Assembly (NCBI GenBank): GCA_037952775.1
Contig: JBANAY010000003.1
Span: forward strand, 31,682,001 to 31,746,000
Direction of reading: 5' to 3'
Length of the DNA: 64,000 nucleotides
DNA from: Clonostachys chloroleuca
Lineage: Eukaryota; Ascomycota; Sordariomycetes; Hypocreales; Bionectriaceae
Position 1 is the stretch's first letter. Every line of letters begins with the position of its first letter. Shown here piece after piece: positions 11,318 to 23,395 of the stretch. A program made the position numbers and the translations under genes. The notes under the pieces are model-generated. The model did not search any database, was not told the origin of the DNA, and saw only the letters and a list, made by a program, of their open reading frames with translations.

Positions 11318-12172
11318 GGATGCACGTACACCTTTGCAACAGTCTAAAAGTCAACGGCCGAATTGCGCGTGTGTTAATTAAAGTCTTCAGGTTTAAATGG
11401 GAAAAAAACACAAAAACACCAAGCGTGCGGTTCATTTGAGTTCACTATCACCTGCGCATGATCTCGTAGCCGAGACGTGACTTGCATCTGCCTGTCCATG
11501 AAAAGAACGATTGCTCGGTGGTGAGTGGGAGGGAATAGGTGGAATCCAATAGCCCATGGTTCGCGTTCACGGAGTGATTGAATAGTGATGATCGCGGAAA
11601 GCCCTAAGAACATATACCCTCGGTACTCGATGCGAGGTCGGATGGATTGACTAGACGTAGGCAGCTAAGCTAGACTTTATGCCGCCCAGAGCCAACCGCC
11701 GTCAGAATCAATATGTCCCCAGGAAGCAGTTAATTATGAACATCTGTATTTTGCGGTTTCCTATCATGTTTAACCAGTATAGCGAAACTATCTATTTCGG
11801 CCCTTGAACTACCTTAAACAAAGAACCACCTGCCATCAAGCTCCTTTTGCACGTCCAGTCTTCCCTGGCCCAGAGGCAGGATACCCCATGGAAGTAGTGT
11901 CGGTTTAATTCGCGGATACGGACCAATGACCCCCCACATGCAGCGTGGTGCAGCAAATGAGTGGGAATGTCACTCAGCCAACCTCTCCCTTGTTGGTGAC
12001 ACCCCGGTCTCTGCCTGCATTAGACTGGCTGGTCCGATCCCCTTGTCTCAGTGTCTTCCTTTACCTACCTGCAAAGAAATACACCCAATGCCGCACTGCA
12101 TTGCAGCGCACCGCCTCTCCCCAGCTCACCTTGGCCTCTGTTATTCCGACTGGCCAGAGCGCGGCAGACAAT
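11318..12172. promoter_or_regulatory. Intergenic region between the PKA and CorA-like genes
   Basis: About 855 bases with the 3' end of the kinase gene and the promoter of the next gene. A frame runs open upstream of the chosen CorA-like start, but its content (SPACLSVFLYLP-like) looks non-coding. No RNA gene or mobile element is seen. Confidence 0.45.
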
Positions 12173-14123
12173 ATGGAGGAGTATATGTTTGAGCAATTCC
12201 TTTCTGACTGTCGTGAGGTATCTGAAGCGACGAGATATGTCGAGATCTTCAACTACTCGGTAAGTGGGCGGCGACGGCTGTCAATATGGCCCCCACCACC
12301 AGATACAGAGATGGCATGTGCCGGAGGATCTGAATCGATTGCCGTTACTGATTACAGGGCAGAACTCTTTATACAATTCATGTGAGGACCATACATTGCC
12401 GCTTGATGAGTTTGACAATTTCGTATATCGACGGGTAGGTTCTACGTGTGTGCTCCATGGTCTCATCTTCGTGAGCGTAGCTGACTTGATGGGAAAGGGA
12501 GTGTTTACCGCGCCAGAGGTGGAAAATGGCTGGGATACGCAGCTTTTGAGCGGGATGCGTCTGATGTAAGTACACGAACAGCGTATCATCCTCACTGCCA
12601 TGCCAGGCTGGCGCTCGTTGTATGGTCTAACCTGTGATCCGATAGCGTACAGCAGAACGCCAAGCATCCAGACACCTTCATGCCAAAGGTCATATCCTTG
12701 CCCAAAGAGAGCTATAGGAGCATGGTGCAGGGCTTCAGCCTCCCCATGAGGTCAATTGAGACCACGTCAGTTGTAGGCCCTTTCTTCTGGAGTGCTCAGG
12801 ATTACGATGATGACGATCCTCACATGCGTAAGCAGTTGCCCGCTCCATGGTGAAGGGATCATGTCATACAAGAAATCGGTACTGAAATTTCCGTCATAGA
12901 TTTGGTGCAGCGCAAGTCCGATGTCCGCAAGAAGGGCAGGACTCGCGGATGGGAGATGATGCTCTCCTACTCCTTCACCACAAACACTACCTCGGGCTTC
13001 ATCAAGGGCACGTCGAGCTCCGAGGTCGTGCAGGCCCTCGAGCACCTCAAGGCCAGCACCCGCCAGGTTGGCCATCCTATGCTGCTCCCGATCATCCTAT
13101 TCTCTTATGACCTGTCCCCTACCAATGACCAGAAGCAGCGTGATGCGCGCGACTGGCTGCGTCGCCTGGAGAACGCCGTCAGCTTGCGCAACGAGATTGA
13201 GGAGTCTGAGATGTACTTCCAAGATGGGCTGCTAGAGATTGACGGCTTGAGTCGAGATCTCGTCGAGTGCCACAGCCATGTTATGTGGAAGCGGCCGCAG
13301 GCGTATGAGGGTGTTGCCAGGGAGATCGACAAGGCCCTGGCGAGCTTCTGGGGCAAGTGGGCATATGTTGACGAGGAGAGGCTGAGCGATGCCACGAGGG
13401 CCGAGAGGAAGGCTCTGCGGAAGCTGCACAAGAACATGATGTCGAGAATTGATTTCTACAAGGCGAAGCTCAAGGGATTGGAGAATTACATCCACACCAC
13501 GCTGGAGAGGTTGAAGGTCCAAAGAGAAGCGGTAGGTCGTCCCTCAAACTTATTCCACTCCTAGGCGTGATGATTTCCAAGCTAATTCTGTCTCCCATTT
13601 TAGCTTTACAACATCATGTCCCAGCGAGAGGCCCGACTGAACCTTGAAATCGCTGGAGAGCAGAGACGAATTGCCCACGCGAGCAAGAGAGACAGCACGG
13701 CGATGAAGACACTGTCGCTTCTTGGTGCGTTGTTTTTGCCGGGGACGTACTTGGCCTCCGTCTTTGGGATGTCGTTTTTCAACTTTGAAGCAGGTTTGTT
13801 TTCCAGCTCCTTTGTACAAAAAAAAAAAACACCACAGCTCGTTTTTTTTAGTCGACAGTGCTAATTTGAAAATGAAAATAGACGCGGAGCCGGTATCAGT
13901 CGAGCTGTGGATTTACTTTGCCGTGACCGTGCCCATCACCGTGATCATCGTGGTGCTCTGGCTGTACGTCGACCGCCGCCGCGAGGCCCAGCACGCTGAG
14001 GAGGACGCGCTCTTGGAAAAGAACATTGAGGACATGGAGAGGGACATCATGTTCCATCTGAGGAAGAGGACTATGAGCAAGGCGAATACGTGGCACTCGT
14101 CGACGCAGCCGGTGAAGGCCTAG
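12173..14123 (+). CDS. CorA-like (2-TM-GxN type) membrane protein, fungal-specific group
   Basis: Seven exons: 12173-12259, 12363-12434, 12498-12565, 12646-12827, 12900-13531, 13604-13793 and 13882-14123, giving 490 residues. About 400 residues of soluble, charged N-terminal region, with a helical stretch ending YHTTLERL-like (NYIHTTLERLKVQREA), precede two membrane helices. These are LSLLGALFLPGTYLASVFGMSFFNF and LWIYFAVTVPITVIIVVLWLYV, followed by a charged cytosolic tail. The layout is that of CorA/Mrs2 channels, but the GMN signature between the helices reads GMS, so magnesium transport is not assured. Intron 2 is 63 nt, a multiple of three without an in-frame stop. The first exons are the least certain; the start was chosen as the ATG giving MEEYMFEQFLSDCREV. 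Confidence 0.75.
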
Positions 14124-14524
14124 GAACGACGTGTTTGACACCACACGATTTCGGTGCCTGTTGCTCTTTTTTTTGATATTCGGGCATTTTGGATTGCAGA
14201 TGTTTTTGTCATGACTGATGAAGCAATGAATGAACGCAACAAAAGAAAAAAAGACTGAGAGAGAGAAAAAACAGGTCTCGGGATACACATATTGGCTGAA
14301 TTTGGCAAACCTCTTGTTACCGATGGTAATGACCAAAAAGAGGATATATCGTTTACGGAATTATATTTCTATAATCTTTGACAATTAATACCTGATATAT
14401 GCTCTATTTAGGATATCCTATAACACAGGCTCAACCTGATGATTCCATTTGCGCCAAATATGAGTACTGCTGAACATCCAAAACAAAGCAATGGGAGAGA
14501 CAACCCATGATTTAAAAATTAGTG
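14124..14524. other. Convergent 3' region between the CorA-like and LMBR1-like genes
   Basis: About 400 AT-rich bases between two converging stops, with T-run and A-run tracts (about 14166-14173 and 14243-14271). It should hold both polyadenylation sites. No gene is seen. Confidence 0.5.
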
Positions 14525-16704
14525 CTATAAGCGAATATGTCCATCGCCCCCAAACCATCTTCTAATATCCGAGCTGCTGCGTCCGCGCTCTGCACCCTGC
14601 GATTGCTCGCCATCCTCGGCCCCGCCCATCCACTTGGGGGTCTTTATCCCCTGACCAAAGTCCTGCATCCACTTGGGAGTCTCGATGGTGTCCATCGTGT
14701 TCTTCATGCGATGGCCGATGATGGAGAAGATGTTCTCATCTTCTGGCTCATCAATTACGCGACCCCTGGATGATGAAGAGGGGCCTGCGCGATTAGTGGA
14801 GGAAGCAGCTCGCGAAGGCGACGGGGAGGTCGCTGCATTCCTGGCCGCTGGAATAGAAAGAACCGGCGCGGATCGGCCTGCTGTGCCGCCAGCAGCCGTG
14901 GTTGACAGTCTTGAGAAGCCGTCGTCTCGTCGACGGAGGAGAGAGTTCCCACGGAGCTCCCGGTCAATGAGATCACGACCCTCCCGCCACGAACCCGTTC
15001 CATACCCCGTGGGGTTTTCATCCTCGTCTTCGATGACGTCCAGGCCGACGAAAATACGTTTTACTTTCTTATAGAGACCGAAGATGGTGGCGAGAACCGG
15101 GACCAAGATGAAGGCTGGGAAGAGTCTATCGAACCAGCGACCAATATCGGTTAAGACAATGGACTGTCCTAGGAACTTGAAGAAGATTGTCTTCTTGTAT
15201 ACGTCTGGGGATAGGAAGGTGACGAAATTGTAGGAAAGGGGGACGCTGAGCCTGGCTACAAGCATTGCGTACCAGAAGGCAGACTCGTAGGCCGTATTGC
15301 GCTTCACTAGAGCTCTTCCACGCCACACTCGCACCTCTGTGACCGACGTGAGCGCTGCGGCAAACATGTAGCATACCCAGAATGTCGAGATTGTTTGTCC
15401 AGCGAAGCCAACTTCCGCTCTGCCTTGGCTCCAGTGGTGGACGACAGTTAGACGAATGAGTGATAGGTTGGGTGCGGCGACCTTGATAACTTCGGACCAC
15501 ACGATCGAAGCGGAAGCCACCGCACATAGAACCCCGAGCAAGAAGTTTGCGACTGGCAGAACTTGGAAATATAGCAAGTATCTGGTATAAGGGGTAAGGA
15601 ACTTAGTTCTGCTCCACCAGCTTGCGTGGGGGTCGGCATCGCCAAAATCCAACTTCTTCGAGGCTGCCGAGTCGATGATTGCTTGTGCTTCGTGTGCTTC
15701 TTGGATGAGCTGCACCCACTCGTCCGAATATCGAGATCGGGTATGGCGTGCGTTGACGAGCTTCCGCGTCAAGCTGGCAAGGAACTTATCCGTGATGACA
15801 GTGGGTATCACCCGTGAGTTGGGGTCGGTGGTTCCGGGTCGGGACTGACTCTCGCCGATATTGGCCATCTCCTGCAACTCTTCGATCCAGTCTTGAAATT
15901 CTAGGGCGCTCCCCGTTTTGCGCCGGATAAGTTCGGAAACCTGGTATTCCACCTCTTCAAGACTGACCAGAGAATCTTCCATTCGTTCGTAGACTTTAGG
16001 TGCCTTGGTCTGTAGGCGGCGCAATCTTCCGGTGACGCTGGCGTTGCGGACCAGCCGACGTGGGATGGAAACGAGCCCGTGACCCATGAGATAAATGGCG
16101 AGCGCCAAACCCCAACAGTAGGCCAACGCCATGGCAACGTCCTTCGCGCGCGATAGTTTAACCTCGTACGAGATCAAGATGTAAATGAACCCAACAAGAC
16201 CCAGCCCAAGTGAGATGGCCATGAACTGAGCATTTTGGCGGACTGAGTAGCGTAGTCTCTCGATAGGTTCGCGATATCCGGCGTCAGAGTATTCACCAAG
16301 TATGGGAAGAAGGGCCCTGCCGAAAATGAATGAGCGCTGAGTAGGAATAAAGAGATGCGACAAGACCGGAGACGCATGCTGGGTCGTACATACCATGTGA
16401 GAACAAAAGTCAGCCAGTAAGTGATCCTCCAAGCCACCACGACCACCCGCTCGGGAAGCCATATTCCCCTGGTAGCCTCATCGTCGGTTCTGGCGCTCGA
16501 GGCAAGATCGATGGGGACCAGGATAACAACGACCGAAGGGAGCCATAGTGCGAAGAAGATGGGGACGAGGTAGTGGGCGGGAGTCGTGCGCAAGGGGAGA
16601 TAGAATCGCAGGATGGCTAAAACGACGAGAGAGATGACGACGAGGGCGATGACCGAGAAGACCGTCGAGCCGACCGGTGAGGCTTTATTCGCTATGTCTA
16701 GCAT
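14525..16704 (-). CDS. LMBR1-domain polytopic membrane protein
   Basis: Exons on the minus strand are 16704-16394 and 16316-14525, with a 77-bp intron (GTATGT...GGCAG), giving 700 residues. The start is the ATG giving MLDIANKASPVGSTVF; an upstream in-frame extension is rich in cysteine and looks like leader. Helices include VFSVIALVVISLVVLAILRF, YLVPIFFALWLPSVVVILVP, VVVVAWRITYWLTFVLTW and NAQFMAISLGLGLVGFIYIL. A long soluble loop (about residues 200-330) is followed by a second block of helices, as in LMBR1/LIMR proteins. The C-terminal 170 residues are hydrophilic, rich in Ser and Arg, with two KTPKWM-like repeats (ETPKWMQDFGQG, KTPKWMGGAED). The human relatives are lipocalin receptor-like or lysosomal cobalamin proteins; the fungal role is not known to me. 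Confidence 0.85.
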
Positions 16705-17267
16705 GTTGGCGATCTCGAGAGCAACTCCATTCGAGCCGTAGTTTGGTTGATCAAAGAGAGAAGAGTGCGCCTGGCAGCAGCCTAGCAAGCATTTCGAGTT
16801 GGAGCACCAGGGGCTGGTCCGCAGTGTCCGCAATTCAGCACGGACTCTCGGGCAGGTCATCGCTCAACGTCATTTGTCAGGAGTGGTCTAGCGCGGCTCG
16901 GGACATGCCAATTGCTTCTTTAGCTGTTCTAACCTGCTGTAGTATGTCTTACTAACTTAGGCTGCAAACTTTGAACTAACCTGTAGCCTGCAGGGTAGCG
17001 GGTCCCTGAGCATGCCGCCTGTGGCTTCCGTATTTCTGGGGCTGCCACTGCGCGTAAAGTGAATCAATCGCGCCTCGACGCGCCTGCTGCAGACGCAACT
17101 CTTTCTCTTGTCGCATCGACTTTTGGTGGCAGAAGGTAGCAGCTCTGCCGACGGCGCATCTTCTCCATCAGACTCTTCTCGAATTAATATCCCATTTATC
17201 ATTTCAATACCCTCTCTTGACTTATTTATTTGCGGTGCGCCGATTGGCATACCAGCTTACTTCCAAG
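16705..17267. promoter_or_regulatory. Divergent promoter region between the LMBR1-like gene and HAT1
   Basis: These 563 bases lie between divergent start codons. No tRNA, repeat or conserved frame was recognised. Confidence 0.45.
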
Positions 17268-18818
17268 ATGGCGGCTCTACCCAATCTTGAAGACTGTGAG
17301 TTTGCAGTCTCAGAACAGCTTCCATGAATGTCTGGCTGACGCAGAATACAGGGATCACGAGCTCTAATGATGCTTTGAACATTAGTCTCGTCGCTCCGAC
17401 AAAGTCTGGTCTTCAATCGATTTCGACCTTCAACCCGAGATTCACATACCCCATATTCGGCGAAGAGGAAAAGATCTTCGGATACAAGGGCCTCAAGATC
17501 AACCTGCGCTATCGTGCCAATGACATGAGGCCACACCTCAAAGTATCACATACCAAGGTATTCAAGCCTCAAGGCGATGCTGAGCCAGATGATATCGTCG
17601 GCATCCTCCAAGAAGGCAACCATCTGCCAAAAGGTTGGTGACATCCCAACCTAAACTACACGTTGATCATAACTCCATCTAACTTGTTGATGCAAAGTCG
17701 CTTTTGTAAAGGAATCGGACTTTGAGAACGGCTCTAAGCAGCTCTCCAACGACTGGACCCCTCCAGGCACCTTGCATGATACTTTCGATGGACCCGATGG
17801 AAAGTACGAGATCTGGAAGGGAAACCTCGCCGATCCGGCAGTGAAACAACTCAACACCCGGGTCCAGATTCTGATTCCCCTCTTCATTGAAGGTGGATCT
17901 TACATCGGCCAGAAGCCCGATTCCGATTCTACAGAGCTTGATCTTTCAGATGCGGATCGATGGACACTCTTTTTCTTATACAGAAAAGACGAGTCTGAGT
18001 TGGACCCCAGCAAGGGCTCCTATGTCTTTGTTGGATATTCCACCATCTATCGTTTCTATTGGTTCCAGCAGCCAACACCCCCGGCATCGCCGAGTGACAA
18101 ATGGGAATTGCCTGCTGGAGATCTCGACTTGAGCCAACTGCCATGCCGAACACGACTATCTCAATTTTTGATCTTGCCGCCGTTCCAAGGCAAAGGGTGT
18201 GGCGCACGCCTTTACAAGTCCATCTTCCAGCACTACCATAAGCACGCACAGACTCAGGAATTTACTGTGGAGGACCCCAATGAGGCGTTTGACGATTTGC
18301 GTGATGTGTGTGATATGGAGTATTTGCGAACTCTGCCTGAGTTTAATAGCCTCCGTGTTAATACTGATCTTGCTATTCCCAAATCTGCTACTATTCCTTC
18401 GCTTATTGCGGGAGGAGACAAGGTCGAGGAGATCCAGCGCAACGCCAAGATTGCACCTAGGCAGTTCAGCAGGGTGTTGGAGATGCATCTCATGTCACAG
18501 CTGCCTGACTCTGTGAGACCTTCCATGGACCTGGATAAGGATGTCCCAGTTCCAACGGCCAAGGACAAGCATCAGCAAAAGATTTGGCAACTGATCGCCA
18601 AGCAGCGCCTGTATCGCCACAACCGTGATGCGCTATCGCAGCTGGAGCCTGAAGAGAGAATTGAGAAGCTTGAGGAGGTCCTGGGCGGAGTCGAACTGGC
18701 AAATTCAAGAATCCTGGCCCTGTATGAGCGGGCAAGCAAACGATCCAAGGCAGCAAGCGCTAAGCGCAAGCCTGAGGAGGATGGGAACGAGGCACCAAGC
18801 AAGAAGGCAAAGAACTGA
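17268..18818 (+). CDS. HAT1: Histone acetyltransferase type B catalytic subunit
   Basis: Exons are 17268-17295, 17352-17633 and 17698-18818, giving 476 residues. The first exon is just 28 nt (MAALPNLED plus one base). Exon 2 carries the HAT1 N-terminal domain (FNPRFTYPIFGEEEKIFGYK). Exon 3 carries the GNAT core with the acetyl-CoA loop at about residues 259-277 (QFLILPPFQGKGCGARLY) and the family helix around VEDPNEAFDDLRDVCDMEYL. The C-terminus is basic with an NLS-like end (SKRSKAASAKRKPEE and PSKKAKN). HAT1 acetylates newly made histone H4 at K5 and K12 together with the Hat2 subunit, before chromatin deposition. The length agrees with filamentous fungal orthologues. Confidence 0.95.
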
Positions 18819-19167
18819 TGGCGCCAAGTCATGCAGTGATTAAACAGTCATTAAAGAATTGTGTAATAAACAAGAATGTACTTTTTCAAGGATTCAGTTT
18901 AGCATTAGGCGTTGTGAAGGAAATTTTTATTTGTGTTGTACATTTATTCTACATTCCCCATCATAATTGTGTAAAATGCCACGAAGATATCTCGACGCCT
19001 AGGCTATGATTCCATATCACTCGTTGCTTCTTTTGGCATATCACATGCCTCGCTCTCCTAACAGACTAAAATAAAAAATCAAGCAAATAGAAAGGTGCAG
19101 GTGGGCTGGAAGTAGTCTTCCAAGAACTGAAGTCTGTCATTACCGCCTGGCAGCTACTTCGCATCTA
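18819..19167. other. Convergent 3' region between HAT1 and the P5C reductase gene
   Basis: About 350 AT-rich bases between converging stops. They contain a perfect AATAAA at 18865-18870, about 47 bases after the HAT1 stop codon. No gene is seen. Confidence 0.5.
18865..18870 (+). terminator. Putative poly(A) signal of HAT1 (AATAAA)
   Basis: A consensus AATAAA hexamer lies 47 bases past the HAT1 stop in AT-rich sequence. Fungal polyadenylation signals are degenerate, so this is suggestive only. Confidence 0.4.
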
Positions 19168-20269
19168 TTACGAATGCCTTGTTCCATTGACATTCCGCAC
19201 GCCATGACCCAGCTGGCTGGCAACAACAGTGGCTTCACGCACAGCCTTGGCGACGGTGCCACGAACAGCAGCTTCTTCCAGGGCCAACACACCCCCGATG
19301 GTGCACCCGCCAGGAGTGCTGATGCTCTCACGGAGGAGCGCAGGGTGCTCGCCGTTTTGGACCAAACCGGTCATTCCCCTCATGGCCTGTGTGGCCATTC
19401 TGATGGCTTGGGGACGGGGCAGCCCCATAGCGACGGCCCCGTCAATGGCGCCCTCTAGCATGAGAGCGAAGAACGCAGGTCCGGAGCCACAGAGGGCCGT
19501 GGATGCGTCCATGTTCTCAGCGGGGAGGTATACGACATCTCCGATTCTCCTGAAGATCCAGGTCACGAGGCACTCAGTCTCGGAAGGCAGAGGCGGCTCG
19601 GTCGAAGCGACAACAGTCATGGACTCACGAATGAGAGCGGCGGTGTTGCACATGGCGCGGACGATGCGGCAGCGTCCGTCCTCAGAGGGATCCTTGGACG
19701 GGACGGCACCGTGGAGTGCCTCTTCGAGCTGTTCTACCGTGACGCCGGCGCAAACACTGATGAGGAGTTTTCCATGCAGGGCCTTTGCCATCCCAGGCTC
19801 GCCGAGGATGCTTCTGACCTTGCTCTCCTGGCAGGCCAGGAGGATGACCTCGGATTGCTGGACACACTGGATGTTCTCATTCCTGACAACCTTGAGGATG
19901 GAGGAGTGCTCCCACAGCGCGCTCTTGACCCGCTTGGCGGTCTCAGGGGACCGGACGCAGGCGAAGAACCGGGACGGGAGCCTCTCTGGGATCTCCTCGG
20001 CGGGAGTGGCCGTGCCAGAGGTCTGCAGAGGCTTGGGGCCCTGGAGCTCAGCTAGCGAGGTGAGGATACCATTAAGGATGGCGATGCCCATGTCACCTAG
20101 ACACTGCATGTTAGTGATCGATTCTTTCCAATTACAGCACTAGGGTAGCATTTCCAGTTTTCATGCATGCAAGGGACATACCGCAGCCTAAAACGGACAT
20201 GGTGAAGTCCTGTCTTTGGGCAGAGCCATGGTGGGTGAGGGCGAGAGAGCTGCTCGTCGTTGAAGACAT
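19168..20269 (-). CDS. PRO3: Pyrroline-5-carboxylate reductase
   Basis: Exons on the minus strand are 20269-20182 and 20096-19168, with an 85-bp intron (GTATGT...TCTAG), giving 338 residues. The intron falls inside the Rossmann glycine motif, VLGCG/DMGIAIL, and removing it restores the nucleotide-binding loop exactly. The C-terminal P5CR signature is SISTPGGCTIGG at about residues 287-298, and the active-site-like block is ALCGSGPAFFALMLEGAIDG. The enzyme reduces pyrroline-5-carboxylate to proline with NAD(P)H, the last step of proline synthesis, usually in the cytosol. An in-frame ATG 48 bases upstream (position 20317, MPKKQPST) could add 16 residues. A 304-codon open frame on the opposite strand is a shadow. 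Confidence 0.93.
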
Positions 20270-21493
20270 GGTGAAATGTGAAGACAGAGATTGGGTAGAA
20301 GGCTGCTTTTTGGGCATCTGGAAACTAAGAAAAAGGAGTCTGCTTGATTGAACACTTGGGAGGTTCAAAAAGTGGCTCTCTATGATGCCCCTGATAAGGT
20401 CTGGTCCAGAACTGTGGAAGAAGGAGGATAACAATATCTTGAAAGGTGATAGTAGGCAAGCCTTGTTTTTATTTTATTTTTTATTTTTTAAAAAAAGACC
20501 TCCTGAAGAATTGTGAGGCAAGCAGAGTGAATAAAGTCGCAAAAAAACAGGTGATTTTTTTTTGCTATAGGGATGGATAGCCCCAATGGGAACAAGTGCC
20601 AGCGGGACGGGACGAGACGAAACGAGGCGAGCGAGGTAAGTTCAAGCAAAAGCAAAGTAGGGGCAGACTAAAGGTATTAGGACCCAGCGAGATATTTATT
20701 TATTTGCCTCAGCTGGGCGCAGATATCTCTAACTAGCCAGCCACGAAGCCACAGACGGGATCAAAGCGAGGATGCGAAACGCAACCGCACCACGTATCCA
20801 GGCAATCAGCCAGATCGCTCGGACCAGGAGACGATCTGTTGCTATTTGGGCCAGACCCGATTCCTTCTCGTGGCTGTAATTACGACCTGTTATTTATGAC
20901 TAGTGGCATGGTAAGGCAAGGGCAGCAACATATGTACGAATCGAATACCTCGTTGGTACCTGATTCAGGCACAAAGCGCCGTAGATTGGGCCCCAGTCGA
21001 GGCTGGCAGCTGGAAGGCTCGCCGCGAGCCAGGCACGGACGGAGTGGTGGTACAGCGCCCCAGGCACCCCCAGGTAGCCTCTTAGGTACTGCGCCGGGTA
21101 TTGCTCCAGTAGCACAGCAGGGCCCGACGCCCCGTAATGCGAAATAAGTAAAACACAGGGCGCCTATCACATTGCTCCCCCGGCACGGCGGCACTGCGGG
21201 AGGGTGGGCTGGCATCATCTTTCTCAGCGCAACGAGAGCGATCATTGAACGGCGTCGCCGATTCCAGATCCATTCCCACTAGACAGGGACGCCATCAACA
21301 TCAACAAAGCCTTCAGGCTGACACACTCACGGAAGTTATCCGAGGCCCTGCACCCCTTGCCCTTTTCCAGCAGCTTGTCAAGACGTACATGCAAGACCTG
21401 CGTGCGCGCCGTCGACCTCCCGCCCTGCCCCTGGCAGCAAGCTGCTAAACGGCCCTTTGCTGGCTTCGGTGCTGTGCTGCTGTCGCTCTCGCC
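20270..21493. promoter_or_regulatory. 1.2-kb divergent region between PRO3 and CTK3
   Basis: No gene is recognisable. A T-rich tract running into an A run (about 20465-20497), a T run at about 20557 and a GC-rich stretch at 21000-21200 are present. The overlapping opposite-strand frames at 20839-21245 have no family features. Two promoters must lie here. Confidence 0.45.
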
Positions 21494-22381
21494 ATGGCCG
21501 ACCCCTTTGAGGTTCGCATGAGGTTCACCTCCCAGCTCCAGCATCTCAATGCGTCCATAGCATCAGCGCAGAAGGCTGCCCAGTATGCGCTCAAATACAA
21601 AGACATGGATGAGGACCTGCACTCGTGTATCTTGGAGCAGGTTGAGCGGGTGAGTTTTTCTGTGTCGCAAACTCTGCTCGCACCCTTGCTGATGGCCCGT
21701 GAATAGAATAACATGAACACCCGTGCAAATATAATGTATTTTATTGAGCACTTCCTGGATGCCGCCCACAAGGATGGCCATTCTGACTATATCCGCATGA
21801 TGCAGAGGGACATCATCCGTGTGGTTGATGCAGTCGCCCCGGATGACGGCTCTGGTGCAGCCAATGTCAAAGTAGTACGCAAGGTACATCACGGCCCCGT
21901 CTTTTGTTTTCTTGGACTAGACATCTTACATCATCATTTATAGGTCTTACAAGCGCTGCTTGGAAAGGGGCATTTAGAGGTCCAGGCCGTCACGCAGATT
22001 GAGGAGGTCATCAAGGAACGTGAGACGACTGCCGATGACCTTGACATGGCCTCGCCAAATGGGGACGTCGAGATGCCGGACGCCCACCAGTCAGAGACCT
22101 CTGCCAAGCAGAACCGCCGCGGTCCGGCTCACCACCGTCTGGACAAACGGCAGATTGAGCAGCGTATTGAGGAGGATCGTGAGCGCCACAAGAGAGAGCG
22201 GGAGCACATCTGGGCTGTCCCGGCGTCTGGAGATGCTGAAATGAATAAGCTATGGGACGAGACTAGCGAGTATGGGGAGGACGATGATAGGATATTGGCC
22301 GAAGAGGCTGATGATTTTGGGAAAGAGATGGAAGTGTTTAACTGTGGTCATCGCGAAGGCCAAAATGACCACCGGGGGTGA
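21494..22381 (+). CDS. CTK3: CTD kinase subunit gamma (Ctk3)
   Basis: Exons are 21494-21649, 21707-21883 and 21944-22381, all in phase 0, giving 256 residues. The N-terminal CID-like helical domain begins MADPFEVRMRFTSQLQHLNA and continues NMNTRANIMYFIEHFLDAA and QRDIIRVVDAVAPDDGSGAA. The C-terminal conserved block is KRQIEQRIEEDRERHKRERE through EMNKLWDETSEYGEDDDRI. Ctk3 is the accessory subunit of the CTDK-I complex (Ctk1 kinase, Ctk2 cyclin), which phosphorylates Ser2 of the RNA polymerase II C-terminal repeat during elongation. The linker holds a basic, low-complexity region. Confidence 0.9.
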
Positions 22382-22780
22382 ATTCCTAACGGAAGGCAAG
22401 ACATAGATGTGTTTGTGGGCGTTTTCACTTTTTTGCTATCATTAACAGTCGCATTGGAGAGGCGTTTGGACATTTAAGGCGGTTGAGTTTGGACTGTACC
22501 TCCATTTATAACCCATTTGAGGCGGTTTACAGGCAAAATTTGGTAGTATTCAATATGCTTGGGATGCTGGGAGGAATTGGAGTAGGTGAACGGTCTATGA
22601 GAGCCAAGGAATTACAAAAAAAAGCACATTTCATAAGTAAGACAAGAGGAATTTTCTCTTTCAGTACTCGTACATTGTAAATATTTTGTACATGGAATAT
22701 ACCCCTCTATCTATTACACATGTCCACCTTTTTAGCGGATTCCAGCAGCGAGACAGATCGTGGTTATGTTCGTTTCTCTT
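22382..22780. other. Convergent 3' region between CTK3 and the bL12m gene
   Basis: About 400 AT-rich bases between converging stops, holding both 3' UTRs. No gene, RNA or repeat is seen. Confidence 0.5.
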
Positions 22781-23395
22781 CTACTCCATGACGACAGTAG
22801 CGCCAATCTCCTTCAGAGTTGCAATGATCTTCTCGGCATCCTCCTTGGGCACGTTCTCCTTCATCATCTTAGGTGCGCTCTCCACGAATTTCTTGGAGTC
22901 AACCAAGCTCAGGCCGAGCATGGCCTTGATTTCCTTGATGACCTTGGCCTTGGAGGCGGCGTCGAACGCTTGCAGCTTGAGTGTGAACAGGTGCTTCTCG
23001 GCAGCAGCGGGCGCGGCCTCCTCAGGCTCCTCGGCGGCGGCTGGGGCAGCAGGTGCGGCAGCGAAACCACCAACCGGCAGATCGGGGATGTTCAGCTTGG
23101 TCTGTGAAAGTGGGACCAGAACCCGGATCAGCAAAAAAGTCCAAGACCAGGCCTGCTATATTGCCCAACAACATACCTTGAGGCTAGAAACAAGGTCGGC
23201 AGTCTCCAACAAAGTCAATTGGCTGATCTGGTCGACAATGGTCTGAATCTTGGGGTTGGTGGCGGCGGCTTCGGTCGAGTTAAATCGTCTCGTCGTTGCA
23301 GATACCCGGAGGAATTGTGCGGAGGCTCTGGCAGTAGGGGCGGATCGAAGCTGGCGAGCGCAGCTCTGAGCTGCGTACCGACACGACATGGCCAT
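22781..23395 (-). CDS. MRPL12: Mitochondrial large-subunit ribosomal protein bL12m (L7/L12)
   Basis: Exons on the minus strand are 23395-23177 and 23101-22781, with a 75-bp phase-0 intron, giving 179 residues. The start is the first ATG (MAMSCRYAAQSCARQL) in good context. The N-terminus is a mitochondrial presequence rich in Arg, Ser and Ala (LRSAPTARASAQFLRVSATT), followed by the L12 dimerisation helices (IQTIVDQISQLTLLETADLV). A short Ala/Pro/Glu hinge leads to the C-terminal factor-binding domain, residues 109-179 (VIKEIKAMLGLSLVDSKKFV). The protein forms the flexible stalk that recruits translation factors to the mitoribosome. The yeast equivalent is Mnp1. It is divergent from MDN1. Confidence 0.95.

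Noticed and set aside
19229..20143. 304-codon open frame opposite the P5C reductase gene
   Set aside because: It mirrors the GC-rich codons of the real gene, has no family features, and the opposite strand encodes a complete enzyme.
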